Origin: Scortum barcoo | Taxonomy: Eukaryota; Chordata; Actinopteri; Centrarchiformes; Terapontidae | Length of the DNA: 64,000 nucleotides | Reading direction: 5' to 3' | Assembly: GCA_023238725.1 (NCBI GenBank) | Contig: CM041533.1 | Location: 27,803,068-27,867,067 of the forward strand | In this document: positions 49,746 to 62,414 of the stretch, one piece after another | Position numbering within the stretch: the stretch's first letter is position 1 | Layout of the letters: each line of letters begins with the position of its first letter | The notes under the pieces: generated by a model | Told to the model about the DNA's origin: nothing | The model's input: the letters and a program-made list of their open reading frames with translations, nothing else | The model's database searches: none | Program-made: the position numbers and the translations under genes

Positions 49746-52360
49746 CTGTCACTGTGGCTGAATCCTTCATTCCTCATGGAGGAAATGTATTAACGGACAG
49801 TGATTGAAGTTATTAAGATAAACAAATTTTATACAGGGTCAGCCCCTGCTTTGGGGGAAATAGACTAGTGGTGCACATATTACAGTTATAACCTTAGGTA
49901 CAGTGCATCAGGAAGGTGGGATCATAAATATTATCATTCTGATTAATGTCATGAATAAATTACATTCTATAAAATATATTTAATATAAAACATGTAATTT
50001 TTCTTTCAGCATTGCACCTGTGTGCAAGATATTTATTTTATTTATTAATCACACGGCAGGGAAATTCGCAACTTGCAGTGTCTATTTTTGAACAGCATTG
50101 GAGGCAGAACGATAAGACAGAAAATGAAAAAAAACACACACAGTCATTAATTAAACTGAAAATAGACATACAGGCTGAAACAACACCTTTGCTGTAGCTT
50201 CATTTAGTGGAAGGAAAACATTTGGTTTCAACCATGTTTCACTTAAACCAGTCATGTCTTTTGTGATTCATGCATTTATGGAAAGAGTGAGAGTCCTTAT
50301 GAGTGATATGTGGGTAAGGGAGACCACCTCAGTGTTTTGAATTGGGCTAGTAATCTAGAATAGTCTTTGAAGGTTTCCCCTGAAAATTGGAAGTGGACTC
50401 CCAATCTGGACTAACTATAAATCTAGCAGGCTCTCTAATGACCTTCTTTGAGACTGTCTGAATACATTTTGATATGGTTTAATTTTGTGTAGAGTGAGGT
50501 TAATTTAAAAGCATCTACAGTATAATTGACAGAAGGGGTGATGAAAAAGCAGTAAAAGCATCATTTTGGTTACAACTTGGGTCAGTAGTCAGCTTATCTA
50601 ACAGTGAACAGCTTATCTTTGTTATCTCTACTATTTTATTTGAAGGTCAAACTGAAAGTGAAGCAACTGAAATGTTCAATAATCCCTTTTTACACAGTGT
50701 GTAGCGGAGTGCAATGGGTCAACGTTGAATCAGGAATTTGATCTGTAAACTTTGATGGATGCTTGGGAAATAATTTCACCATAAATCCTCATTATTATTA
50801 TGCTCTTCTGGATAATACTGGTTAACCAGCTAGATTGTTTCAAACCTGTTTGATCGTCTCCCTGCTTGTGTTTCTTGACCCATCAGACTGTCTGTGCTGT
50901 CTGAGTGTTCCCAGATGACACTAAGTAACATTGTGAGCACAGGCATACAAAAGTTCAAAAATAAAACCCAGGTTTTATTGAACTAGGACAAGAATTTAAT
51001 GTGTCCTTGAAAACGACTAGACTAGAGTTTTTTTCTTAACAGTGGCTAAAAGAGGGGTAATGGGATTGTAAGAACATACTTTATCATATTATACATGAAT
51101 ATGTTGTCTGTATAATATAATTTGAAGTATCTGACCTTCTTGGACTCTCTAGGTAAGGGTTCCTGGAAAGGCTTATTGCCTGACCTGTAGAAAGGAGATC
51201 GAGATATGTATATCTCTATAATGTGGACATTTCTGAACAGTTAACAAAGGGGATCAGCCACTTTATTGAAAGTATTTTTGTTGAAAATATCTTATTATTG
51301 TATTAAACTCCAACATGCAGTAAAACATCTGCCTTGGCTCATGCACAAAACATAAGGTCAAACTGAGGGTATAATCTTTTTCCCTCTGAATATGTTTACA
51401 CTGGCAATATTGATAGATAATACAGCAAACACAAACACACTTGACATCACAAGACTGATTTGCTGTACTGTAAACCTCCACTGGAGTAAAAAAAAAGATT
51501 TTCGCATTAGATATGGAGGCCGTAAAAGGCAAGGTGAAAATATCTCTAGGTTTTTCTGGATTTTCAACTTCATATTGTCAGGTCAAAATAACATTAAAAT
51601 CCACTTTCTGGGCCATTCGTCATTGACAGGTTTTGTATAATGACATAAATTACCCTATTTTTAGTTTAAACGTAAAGTCATTTTGTATTAATTTCATATC
51701 TGTCTTTTCTGAATGTGTGTAACTGTGGTACTGAATCTATATTTCTTTTAATGGGACCATCAGGTAACTGTGGTTAGCTGGAGGGTACCGCAAGAAGGAC
51801 ATATGTCATCACTTAGAGTATGTTTTTCAAAATTTGGACCAAATGTATAGTAACTTGTGTCCAGGCCTTACATGATCTTTATATACAGTGTAACCTCATC
51901 ACACGGACTTGAACAGTATATATGGGGTGTCTTCCTTTGTTTTGTGCATGTTTTTCATTTCCAAACTGAACAATGTTTGAATTTTTATTTGTTTAGTTTC
52001 TGTTTTAAATGCATATAAATCAGATGAATATGAATGGTATGACTTGATCATTATTTTATTGATGATTGTTTTTCTGACATACTATTAAATAATGATTATT
52101 AAGGTAATCAGCTTCTTTCCAATTCTGTACATATCTTGAACCACCTAATGACTGGACAAAAGCATTTGAAGTAGATGGCATTTGGCTTCAAATCACCTGG
52201 TCTCAAATAAGCATGTTTCAAACTATTAACATCTTTGTTAGTGATTTTATCTTATTGACTGATAAAAATTCTCTGACTTCAGGCAATTTCCCTATTAAAG
52301 TGTCACTAAAAAATTCTGTACAAAAAAAAAAAAATCAATCTCTTTATGAAAATGAATACT
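49746..52360. other. Intergenic, no gene recognised
   Basis: AT-rich. No exon could be tied to a product. Overlapping open frames near 51263-51640 are not convincing. Confidence 0.4.
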
Positions 52361-52545
52361 AGCTTTAATAGTTTTCAGTCAGGTTTCAGAGGTTATCATA
52401 GCACAGAGATAATCCCTTTTAAGGTCTTTTATTATGCTCTTTATGATCCCTATGTTTTCATTTGTTTTTGTTTTTATCTGCTGTTCCTTTCTGTACTTTA
52501 TAACCTAAAAGGTGCATTATAAATAAAATGTATTGTTGTTACAAT
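52360..52545 (+). pseudogene. Internally deleted LINE relic (L2 group)
   Basis: The plus strand encodes 'NSFQSGFRGYHSTE', the RT segment seen in LINE copy B as 'FQSGFRAHHSTE'. Within about 100 bp it passes to an L2-like 3' end (AAGGTGCATTATAAATAAAATG). Most of the RT between them is gone. Confidence 0.6.
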
Positions 52546-52939
52546 TAAATTGTTAAAAATATGTATTATGACTTCGCTGGTACTCTCCTGACTCTATGCA
52601 ATGCACATTAAAGATCTACATTTTCTCCTGTGAGTTTGTTTGTTTGTTGTATTTGCTATTCTAATAAAAATGTCTGCATAGTGACACAGAAAGGCTGAGA
52701 AATAATGGGAACAGGAGAGTTCTCTGGTTAGGTAGAGCATTGAAAAACCAAATAAATGAAGAAATACATAATCTTTATTAGCTCTCAGAACAGCCACCTG
52801 ACACCCTTATTGTCTGACTTGAGCTCCATCTAGTGTTATGATAGCACACTGTCTGCACACTGTCAGTCCTGCAGGAGGCCTCAGTGTTGCTGAGAGGCTT
52901 CAGAAACTGCAAATCAGCTGATAGCGCACACCCTTGTCT

Positions 52940-53033
52940 AGTTAGCAGCTACTTAAACTCAGGTGTGTCTGCTGTTCACTGTTAATCACCTTGTTTGTTG
53001 CTCTGTGTTTTTCATATCCAAGTTCTTAACAAG
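52940..53033 (+). other. buc: Possible non-coding first exon and promoter of buc
   Basis: A strong donor AAG|GTAAGG lies at 53033/53034, about 1 kb before the first coding exon, which itself begins just after a splice acceptor two bases upstream of its ATG. Such an arrangement requires an upstream non-coding exon, and this is the best candidate nearby. A TACTTAAA-like element lies near 52950. No transcript evidence is available. Confidence 0.35.
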
Positions 53034-54034
53034 GTAAGGTGATTCTACCTTAGTTTCATTTTTGTTTTACTGTTAACATACTGAAAGTATTGTGTGATTT
53101 CTAAAAATGAGTATATTTGCATAAAAACTAATTAAAAGGGACATTTGAAGGGCAGACATTTGCATGGTTGGGGAGTCATGTGTCACTAATCAATAATAAA
53201 TACATAAGTTAAACTCCTGTTTGGTATGTTAACATTTCAGCTGCTTCTAACATTTGTGAGTGTTTTTTAGTCCCTTGTGTAATTTTCATTCCAATATTGC
53301 TAGGGGTGATCAATTCATTACCACACAGTAGTTTTTAGGTTTACATTGTCCTGCCAGAAATACCCATTGGAACAGCAAATGTGATTAAACACTGCTGAGA
53401 ATAATTTTGAAAAAGCACAATGCCCTGCTGCCTGTAAACTATTGTTTTGGAGATTTAAATTTAGACTAGGAACTTAATTGGACTGAGGTACCACGGTCCT
53501 CCTTTTTTTGTGCATGTTTAAATTGTGGGTTAGTGGTTAAAAGGGTCCAGCTGGAAGAATTGAGACCTCTGACTTCAGCATTTTCTAAAATCTTGACTAT
53601 GGCCTTGATTTCTTTCTTGTTGTATGTAGTTGTTGTATGTTTATACTAGTTGAATATTTAAATTTAAATTATTTTTAGGGTTATTTATCCTCTGAACACA
53701 ACACTGACATTTGTCCTGAAATAGAATTGTATAATTACATTTGCCACATTGTTGGACCAGTGAAGGGTGTTAACTCTGCAGTCAGAATGGTGGAATGCAT
53801 TTTGTGCCTTTTTAGCATGTATTACATGTGGAGAAGATATTGTGATGTTGGTGTTTGTTCAGTGTGTCCTTGCTGCAATATAGTGTTATCACATCAAGAG
53901 GCTGGAAGTTTGTCCAATATGTTAAGAACAAAGCATTCAGACTTTGTGAAAGTTCTTAAGATTTAAACTAATTCTATTGGTCAGTGGGGATGTGCAACTG
54001 TCTAAAAGTCAGTCTTCCTCCAACTCTGTGTAGG

Positions 54035-57000
54035 ATGAATATGGCAGCTGTTAACAGACCTCAACCAGCTCATCCAGGACCAAATGGAGGGAACCTAAAC
54101 TCTCGCCCTAACAGCGGTATACCAAACTCTGGACAGCAAGATCCAGGACTACACAGCCCCAGCCAGGATCCAGGGCCTTCATCCCATCCCCAACACCATG
54201 TCTCTGCCCGGCCTATCTTGTACGTCCCTACTCCTCCTCCACCGCCTTTTATCCACTACCAGTGGCCCATGCCCTTTTCTTATAACCCCTTTGCTGGCTT
54301 TCAAGGCATGGGTGAGTATTCATTCAAGTTTCGATGTAAACTCGTAAATATTGTAAAGTAGTAATTACTGAACTTAAAACTTGAACCATCATCTTGGTTC
54401 ATTTGACAAATCCTTTCTTCTACCTCTCAGGCTATGGTATGGTCATGCCCCCTTTTCCCCCTCCCCCTTACATGGAGGCCCCAGCTTACATTCTGCCCAG
54501 TCCTCACATACAACCAGTCGACTACAGACGCTTGCTCCACCCCCAGGTCCATGCTCCCAGTGCCCCCTACCAGAACCCAAACCAAACCCGCAGAATTCGC
54601 CTGCCTTATAATGTCCCTTTCAGAGAAACTGTGAACTCTGAGGTCCAAACAGAGCCCACACAGGGAGGTGTAAGTGGTTATGAGGAAAGCCCACTTGTCA
54701 GCTCAGATTCCGGACATGGAACCACCTCAAACTCTCCATCCTCTTCAAGGTCCAGCTCCAGCTCCCAAAAGCTAGGCTCTGCTGAGGTTGAGACCTATAC
54801 CTTAACCAGCAGCAATGCAAAAGATTCCCATGTTAACTGCACAAGTAGCACAGTCAAACATGGCTTTGACATCCCTCATCATACAGAAACAAAGACTGTC
54901 CAATCATTCATCAGAGCAACTCGAGAAACACAGAAGAGCTGTGAAGACGGTGTTGGGCAGGAGAATGTTCCCTCTTGTAGAAACACTCACTGCAATATGT
55001 GGTCCGTGAGTTCCTCGGATAGTATTGTTCCTGTTTGTAGCTCTTCTCAACAAGAAGATGAGGTGGTCAAGGGGAGACGTGTCTCTGTCCCTGACATTTT
55101 GATGAATTGGGGGGGTGACACGTCACAGGAAACAATGCTGAAAATTGCAGATAAGGTGCTGCCTCAGACTGACAATCTGCAATCTCGCACAACTGAGGTA
55201 GAGCATGAAAAGTCAGTTTACCAGACCCCAACTAAGACCTATAATGCTGAGGACAACTTGAGTTCTAAGGACACCGAAACCCTTTTCAAGATCCTCAAAC
55301 TGCCTTTCACCCTGCATGAGCTTCTCTCTGGGTCTAGAGAAGAAAATGAACCTGTAGGACTAGTTGGCCTACCCTATAGAGATAAGCTGCTGCCTTCCCA
55401 AAACAAATCCCACAAGCTCCCTGACAAGGAACAAGAAAATGGCAATGAGACAAATCCACATGAAAACACTCAAACGGATATCACTCCCAATCAAATGTCT
55501 TTAAATAGCTGTCAGATGAAGAGAAAAATGAATGAGTCTGTTTGGTCAGTGGAGTCTCTGGCCCCCTTTATCCCCACTAAGGAGTGGCTGCAGAAGAACG
55601 GCATGCTTGAGTCTGACATAATTATTGAGATGGCAGAAGAAGCTGAAAATGAGACACTGTCAACCCAAAATGACAAGCTAATTGCCAAAGCAAGAATGGA
55701 CAGGAGGCAAACTCGTAGGTTTTCCTCCTCTGACTTTGTTCCAATGTCAGACAGCTGGCTCATTTACAGTACCCCAGGGGAGAAGCAGAGTCCATCAATG
55801 ACAGCAGAAACGGAGAGTGAAATTGATGCCTCTGGAACATGGGGACCAAGCCAGGGCCAGGCTCAGGTAGAGAAGGATTCCTTGCTTTCTCCAACACTGC
55901 CACAAAAAATCATTCTATCCACGCCAACAGAAGAGGACATGGGCAAAATTGGGTCTTCTGAACCTGAGGCTAATGAAAGCCCAAACCAGGACTCTCCCAC
56001 TGTAAATGAGCAGCAGGAGAAAGAAACTCTCTGCATGAACTCCGCAGCAGTGGAGAAAATCTCGGCTATGGACCAGCTGATTCTCCAAAACGGAGTGGAC
56101 AAGGAGGTAAAAGATGAAGCATGTGGGACCAGAGAAATAAATCCACTGAGAAACGAGCACCTGTGTTTCCCGGTGGCTGTCCAGAAATCTGAAGTGCTTC
56201 CATTAAAGGGACATTTAGTGGATTGTGGCATCCAGTGTACTGAATTAACTGAGCAGAATTGTGTCTGTCAAGGGTCGATGAGCAGCCTGAGACCAAGCAG
56301 TGGTCATCTTTCCAAATATTCAGGTGACCTGCTTTTAAATTCAATAATGATGAATGTGTGCTGTGCCCTCTGCACAGAAAAAATTATGTTTTAACTTGTC
56401 ATAGATGTAAGCAATGCGAACAGTCTCAAGGCTGAAGGATTCTGCATGCAGAGAAAACAGAGGTGGCATGGTGATGGGAGGACTCAAGGTCAAGGTAATG
56501 TAGAATACATTAAGGCAATGCAGCACATCATCAGGTCAACATTTTAATTTGGTTTGATTTTAAATAGACCTAAGACAATGCTTTGGAAATGCAAAAAAAA
56601 TTCCAGCCATTTTCAGTCGTTAATATAAAATGTATCTTTTCTGTGCAATTATGAATACTCAATCCATGAAATGTCACTTTCAATCCTAGAATGTGGTGTA
56701 AAGTAAACCATCAGAAGAGAACATTGTACAGAAGGACACATTCAAAAATATATAAGGTCACACTAATAATCCCAACACACCGTAACAAAGGGCTAAAATT
56801 TTTAGGCATTCCTAACAAGTCTTTACGATAACGGATTAAAAAACCTTGACAAAATTTAGCTTGTTTGCTGTCCCCAAGCTGTAACACAAACTAAAAGCAG
56901 AAAAGCTGACAGTTGGAACTACATTTTTAAATATTGTCTTGACATTAAGACTGTGTAGGTGGAATTTAGTGACATTCAAATAAAAATCTTAACTGGTACT

Positions 57001-57449
57001 TCACTATTCACTTCAAACCACCAAGAAGAGTACCAAAAAATAAACAAATGTTTATTTTGTGTCTTTAACTGGCATCTCTATATACCCTTACAGGAAAACA
57101 GAGCAGCCAGCAGGAAGCCTATAATAGATACTCTGGCAAAACTGGGAAATCAAAAGGTGAGAGCCGTATCCTTGCTTGTGTCAGCATGGGTGATGGTGCT
57201 TTTGAAACTGAGGCTTTCATTCCAACCAAAGTTAGAGTGAAATCTCTTCAATGTTATGTAGGTTAGTGGGAACACTGTTTTAAGGTGTTACTGCAGACCA
57301 AAATTCCACACAGATAAAGGTTTCTACTACTCTACTCACTCATTTACATGCACAATGTATTTATGACTCACAAGATGAAAGCAGAATTTCTTTGCAGTCA
57401 TAGTTTGTTTCTTCTAGGTGGAAATGGAACCCACAGTACTGACCACTGA
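54035..57449 (+). CDS. buc: Bucky ball (Buc/Velo1) family germ-plasm organiser
   Basis: Buc is an intrinsically disordered oocyte protein that nucleates the Balbiani body and germ plasm. Coding exons are 54035-54311, 54431-56323, 56405-56494, 57094-57156 and 57418-57449. All introns are GT-AG, and the exons sum to 2355 bp, an exact multiple of three, giving 784 residues. The family signature is 'ARPILYVPTPPPPPFIHYQWPM' in part (residues 59-79), then a Pro/Tyr-rich stretch, 'QPVDYRRL' (120-127) and 'FRETVNSEVQTEP' (156-168). A Ser-rich tract follows near 183-205, and a conserved-looking 'WSVESLAPFIPTKEWL' starts near 464. There is no membrane segment or folded enzyme domain. The last three exons are short; their calls rest on frame and splice sites alone. 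If the second intron is retained, the frame stops at 56392-56394. It may be buc itself or a buc-like paralogue. Confidence 0.85.
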
Positions 57450-57511
57450 CTACATTCTCCAATACAACACTTGGTTTTAAAGAATCTATTTAAAATGTAA
57501 TTCTGTATTTC

Positions 57512-57517
57512 AATAAA
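57512..57517 (+). terminator. buc: Poly(A) signal of buc
   Basis: AATAAA 63 bp after the proposed stop codon at 57447-57449, followed by a T/G-rich stretch at 57540-57580 that fits a downstream element. It supports the choice of last exon. Confidence 0.7.
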
Positions 57518-58232
57518 TGTTTTGTAAATGTCATTAAAGGTTTTTTGGTTTTTTTTGGGGTTTTTGGTTTGTTTTTTTATAAATATGGATTAAGAATTTA
57601 AAAGCAAATTGTAGGTTTCTAATCCTTTTCATTTAATACAGCTGTTCCATTTGGAAATGGAAGCGCTTGCAAAGGAGTGAATAAAACTAAAAGGTTATGT
57701 TAACGTATTGGCAGTTAACATACTGGCATTATACAATGACTGTTGCTGATGTCTGATTGGAAGGGATGGGCAGTAAAGTAGTGAAAACCTCTTCCAGAAA
57801 CAAATTCCCAAGGTGAGCTATAGAATAGTAAAGTGCTATCAAAAAGGGAAATGATGTACAATTAAAGATTTTCAGATGTCAATATTCAAATTGCACTAAA
57901 ACACTTAACCTACACAGCAGAAGGGCCTGTATATTAGAGGGAAAATTCCAGTTTCCCAAGTGTAAATGATACTGCCTCATTAATGCTGTAGGGCAGCAAT
58001 GTTAAACTTATTAAAAGTTGTAATATTAAGCAGTGGCTGTAAGCATAGCTGGAAGTAACTGTAAAATGCCTTTACACCAACATTGGACTGTATACTAGAT
58101 GCAATGCATGCTAATGATGCATTAAAGTAATGGTTTTATAGTTGCATAGTAGGATGCACAATTTCCTTCTAAATGACATGAACTGTGGTGAAATATCAAT
58201 CAATAAACTCAATAAAATCAAACAATATCAGG
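57518..58232. other. Spacer between convergent buc and glutamate decarboxylase genes
   Basis: About 0.7 kb without a coding exon; it should contain the 3' UTR of the minus-strand gene. A TTTAAT (ATTAAA on the minus strand) near 57633 is a possible but weak poly(A) signal for that gene. Confidence 0.45.
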
Positions 58233-61200
58233 TCATAGGTCATGGCCCAACCAGGCAATCTCATCCAGAAGAAAGTCAATATCCTCTTGCTGTGTGGCAG
58301 GATTGGAAAACACACACCTGAAGAAATTGACTTTGGCTTCCAAAGGCTGATAGCCAATCAGAACAGATCCCTTCTCCATCATCCGTCCTTTGATCCGAGG
58401 AGCTACCTGCAGAGAAATAAGAATAAGATCATCAACAGTATGAAACCCTTCTCTCTACTGTTTGAAGCAGTGGTGCCTGAACATTACTGAATGTGTCCAG
58501 AAGAACCACTGTGATGTTCTGCACTGACCTGATGGAGTCTCATGTCTCTGTCGGGTCCAGGTGGAAGGCCCTTCAGACTGGGAGGGATGTACCAGAAACA
58601 CACATTACTGTGCTCTGGCTGTGTGAGAGGCCGAGGCAAAAAAATGGTATGGTTTGGTAATATTCTGTACAGTATTAGTACAAGGGGTTTAATCATAATT
58701 GCAGGTTTAAATGAAGCTGAACTGGATTAAAAAGAGAAATCTTTTCTACAATATATAAAACTGTTTAGAGAATTACAATGATAGTGTAGTCATTGAAAAG
58801 CTTACAATGGTTATATGTCACCTAGGCATCATAATGATCCTGGTCTGAACTCTAATATCTTTATCTGTCTACATTTTAACAACCACTGCCACTTCAACAC
58901 CACTTAAATGTGCCGTGGTCTTTATTAAACGATTTAGTAGTTAGTCTTTAGTCTATATCTCAATTGTCCCTTCAAGACTTCTGATACAATTGGGACACTG
59001 TGTCAAGATAGATATTTTTTTCTTAAAAGATAAAGAAAATGTTGATTAAAAATAATGTTTGAACATAAAGATTATGAAAAAGACCAAGTAAAAAAAAAAA
59101 AAAAAACAGTACTTTGCTTTTGAAGACGAGTTCAAAGTCTGTCCTCCTCTGCAGTTGATCATACAGATACTCAGCATTCTCTAAGCATTTGTTGACCTGA
59201 GATCCAAAACCCTCTGAGCCCTGACAGAATGAGTGGCAGACACCAAGACAGAGAGAAAGACAGAAAGTTAAACAGGCATACAGACATCTTATCCTGGAGT
59301 CTGACAATGGGGAGAGATTGAGACAGTTTAGTTAAAAATAAGCTGTAAAACCAAGCAGCACCCAATAATGTAAAAAGTAATGTAATCAGTTAAAAATACT
59401 AATTAAAATTAGATTTAAAAGAATTAATAAAATACATAAAATGAAATAAAATCATGAAATAAAATAAAAATATAGTAGACCAAAAATAAAATTACAATAA
59501 TTATTGCTGTGGTATCTCGATGAATTATGTGGTATAAAATGGTCCACATACATCAATTCATTGTTTATTGCTGTATTCATTGCATTTATTCCTGGCTGCA
59601 TTTAGTCAGTGATTTGTATTTAGTGTATTTAGTAGTGTGTGTGTCGTTTAGTATGATGTAGTCGTTTGTCTGAAGCACATGATACGTGTCTATGGTGTAT
59701 TATGATCACTATGCACAATTCAAGAACTCTATAGCCTCCATAGTAGTTCTTTTAGATTGAGGTGACATAAATCAATTTCCTATCTTTTTCCCTTTTTCAA
59801 GGATACTGATTATTTGATAGCTGGAGTTCATCTTTCATACAAATGATTAATTATCATCCATGTTATCATATTGACTATCATATATTATATTGTATATTTT
59901 GGTGTTTTTTATGCTCATGACATTTACACCTTTGATACCAAAATTACCCTAAGGTGATGAGGCCCAGTGGTGAACTTTCCCTGTGCTTCAGCTAATTGCA
60001 GGTTTCCAATAACTGCAGGTCAGTTCAGTGACACAACAGGCCATAACTTTCAGCAGAAAAAATAAGGTCATCAACAAAACAAGGTATGAAAAGTGGAGTA
60101 GAACTGCAAAGTCTTTGCATTGTAAGAAAGCAGGAGCAGAAAAGTAAAAGCACATACAATACAAGTGGTGTATTCTGGGTGCATATTTGTGTGTGACAGG
60201 ATAAGTCAGCCTGGACTGTATTAAAGAAGATAAGAAGTGCTGCGTTACAGCCTCTGCATCTTCTAAACCTGCTTATCCTCAGGACACACAGGGTCACACC
60301 AGTCAGTGCTGCAGCCTATCTCAGCTATCATTGGGCAAGAGGCAGGGGGTACACCCTCGACTGGACACCAGTCAGTCACAGGGCTAACACTGAGAGAGAC
60401 AGACAACCATTCACACTCACATTCACAATTTTGGAGTTGTGGGAGGAAGCTGGAGTACCCAGAGAGAACCCACACAGGCACAGGGAGAACATGCATGTAA
60501 AATCCACACAGAAGGGCCTGCTTCAACCAAGGATTGAACCCTGGACCCTCTGCTGCTGTGACCTGTGAGGCAACAGTGAGCTCACCACTACACCACTGTG
60601 CCACCCCGCAGGTCTCTCTCTTACTAATTCGGTTTATAGGCGCTCCAGTCGCCTCTTCCCAGGATTGGTCGAGAGCTACCAGGTGGAACCAATCCGGTTT
60701 CTACCTCCTTTCCTTTGCTCTGACGTCACCGATCCAGTCAGCCAACCCGCAACCGGGCTGTGGGCGCGACTGTGACATTCTGTGATCAGCTCGCCATCGA
60801 TGTACTGTGTAGCAGCTCTGTGTGTGTTTTAGAGACTCTTAGTGATGTACCAGCGGTGTGTACTAGTTTGTGAGACTGGGGACGTGATTTTGTTACCACT
60901 CTTGTGTTCTCTGTTTTTTTGTTTCTTTGTTATTGGGCCGTCGGCCACTGTTACACTTAGTTAGGGATTGTTTGTTTTTGTCCTTATTTTCTTAACCTAT
61001 GGAGTGTTGCCAGCTTGTGCTGTGAGTTTTTGTTAGAGTGGGATCTGTTTTCATTTTGATTGATTGTCTGGTGTTCCCCTGTGCCGTATCCTGTGTTGTT
61101 GTGTGATCGGTGAGCTATTAACAAATAAACGGCACAAAATCTGCCCACTACACTGGTATATGTTCCTCCCTTCACCGTAGACCTCATAGGGACGTAACAT

Positions 61201-62414
61201 GCTGATTGGTTTGACTATCACTGAAACCAGAGTCTTATACATTCTGTTAACAATGTATTCAACCTGTTCCAAGACTCTTCCAGATTGCATGGAACTGTGC
61301 CAACATGAGAATTATGCAACAAGTCATTAAAATCCAAAATAAGTCGATTACATCATAATGCACTTGTGCACCAGTTTTGATTTTGCATAAGTGCAGATTA
61401 ATGTTAAATGAGCCCTATGCCACCAACTCAGTCTGTAAATGAGTTGGACTAAAAGTATATAAACAAAGGAAAATGAGTAGATTTAGTGAAGAGCCCTGGG
61501 ACAGAAACTCTAACAGACAGGTACCCTCTTCAAAGATTAGATTTAGCCCAGGTGCTGTGTCAGAAGAGGAGGGAAAAGTGAAAAGAACATTAATCACATC
61601 ACACTGATAATGTACATGAATACCTTTGCCTTCCACATGAGCCAAAGTTTGAAGGCATCAACATGTCTGCCACACTGGATGCTCTTATCCCCAGTATCAT
61701 AGCTCACATCATAGGGTTTGTCTGTTTGGAAAAGGTACTCAGCCCCCAACTCATTACACTCCTGTAAGAGACCCTGCATACAAGAAAAAGCTTTTTTTAC
61801 AGCTTAGATTATACATGCTAAATGTATTCAATGAATATCATCAGTAGATAGTCATATATTTTGTGATGTGCATTTAAAATGAACATAAGGGGATGGCTTC
61901 TTACTCTCTTCTTGATCAGTATGACAGAGCACTGCAGAGGGACTCCCATCATCTTGTGAGGATTCCATGTTACAGACCAGGCTCTGGAAAACAATAATAT
62001 CAAATTTAACCTACCATTCCATACTGACTGATGACATTGGCAGATTCTGATACAAACCATATAAACCGCATCTGGCCTGGATCTTAAATAAGACAGCTTT
62101 TAAACTGTCTCTCATAAAATAAAAGGTGACACATCACAAACACCCACAGTAGCCTATGCAAAATGATATGGACAGCAATGCACACACAGAATTTGTGATG
62201 AGCAGAATCACCAACCAAAACCAATTTAACTGGCTAAATAAACATGTGCACACAAACAAGAACAATGAAATATGAATCTGAACAGAGAGTATTATTTACA
62301 CAACTATGTACATACACATACACACACACACATATATAGATACAGTTACCGTTCAATGCCCTGTAGTTTCATCTTGTGTCTGTCTGACATCAGCAGGCCT
62401 CCACCCCACGCTGC
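58233..62414 (-). CDS. Glutamate decarboxylase (GAD family), last six exons, partial
   Basis: GAD is a pyridoxal-phosphate enzyme that makes GABA from glutamate. In transcription order the exons are 62350-62414, 61905-61983, 61624-61773, 59113-59220, 58529-58618 and 58233-58406 (stop 58233-58235). All junctions are GT-AG and in frame. 'SVTWNPHKMMGVPLQCS' holds the cofactor-binding lysine. 'YDVSYDTGDKSIQCGRHVD', 'FKLWLMWKAKG', 'NVCFWYIPPSL' and 'GYQP' with 'VNFFR' follow, and the protein ends 'DIDFLLDEIAWLGHDL'. These favour the GAD clade over cysteine sulfinate decarboxylase. Several positions differ from GAD1 and GAD2 as I recall them (for example the final 'AWLGHDL' in place of 'ERLGQDL'), so a fish gad3-type or divergent gad2-type gene is plausible. 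The earlier exons lie beyond the right edge. Confidence 0.92.
59778..59886. repeat. 109-bp segment duplicated exactly at 63161
   Basis: Identical base for base, by eye, to 63161-63269. It lies in the intron of the decarboxylase gene between the exons at 59113-59220 and 61624-61773. Confidence 0.9.
60250..60607 (+). repeat. Dispersed teleost repeat in decarboxylase intron
   Basis: The block running from GCAGCCTATCTCAGCTATCATTGG through AGAACATGCATG to CACCACTGTGCCACCCC is a degraded copy of a very common fish interspersed sequence (the type with 'GGGAGAACATGCAAACTCC' and 'ACCACTGCACCACCGTGCC'). I recognise the consensus, but not securely the name of the element it belongs to. No coding content. 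Confidence 0.6.
60615..61195 (+). mobile_element. Possible solo LTR in decarboxylase intron
   Basis: A CpG-bearing block unlike the surrounding intron, with a GT-rich second half and an AATAAA at about 61124-61129 followed by a possible cleavage region. It ends ...GTAACA, like the terminus of many LTRs. The 5' boundary is not defined and no target duplication was found, so the call is tentative. Another promoter-bearing insertion is equally possible. Confidence 0.3.

Noticed and set aside
55512..56344. Minus-strand frames opposite the large buc exon
   Set aside because: Shadows of the long coding exon; they have no domain and overlap one another.
56959..57240. Open frame overlapping the fourth coding exon of buc
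   Set aside because: It reads through intron sequence; the exon at 57094-57156 fits in a different frame with consensus splice sites and keeps the total coding length divisible by three.
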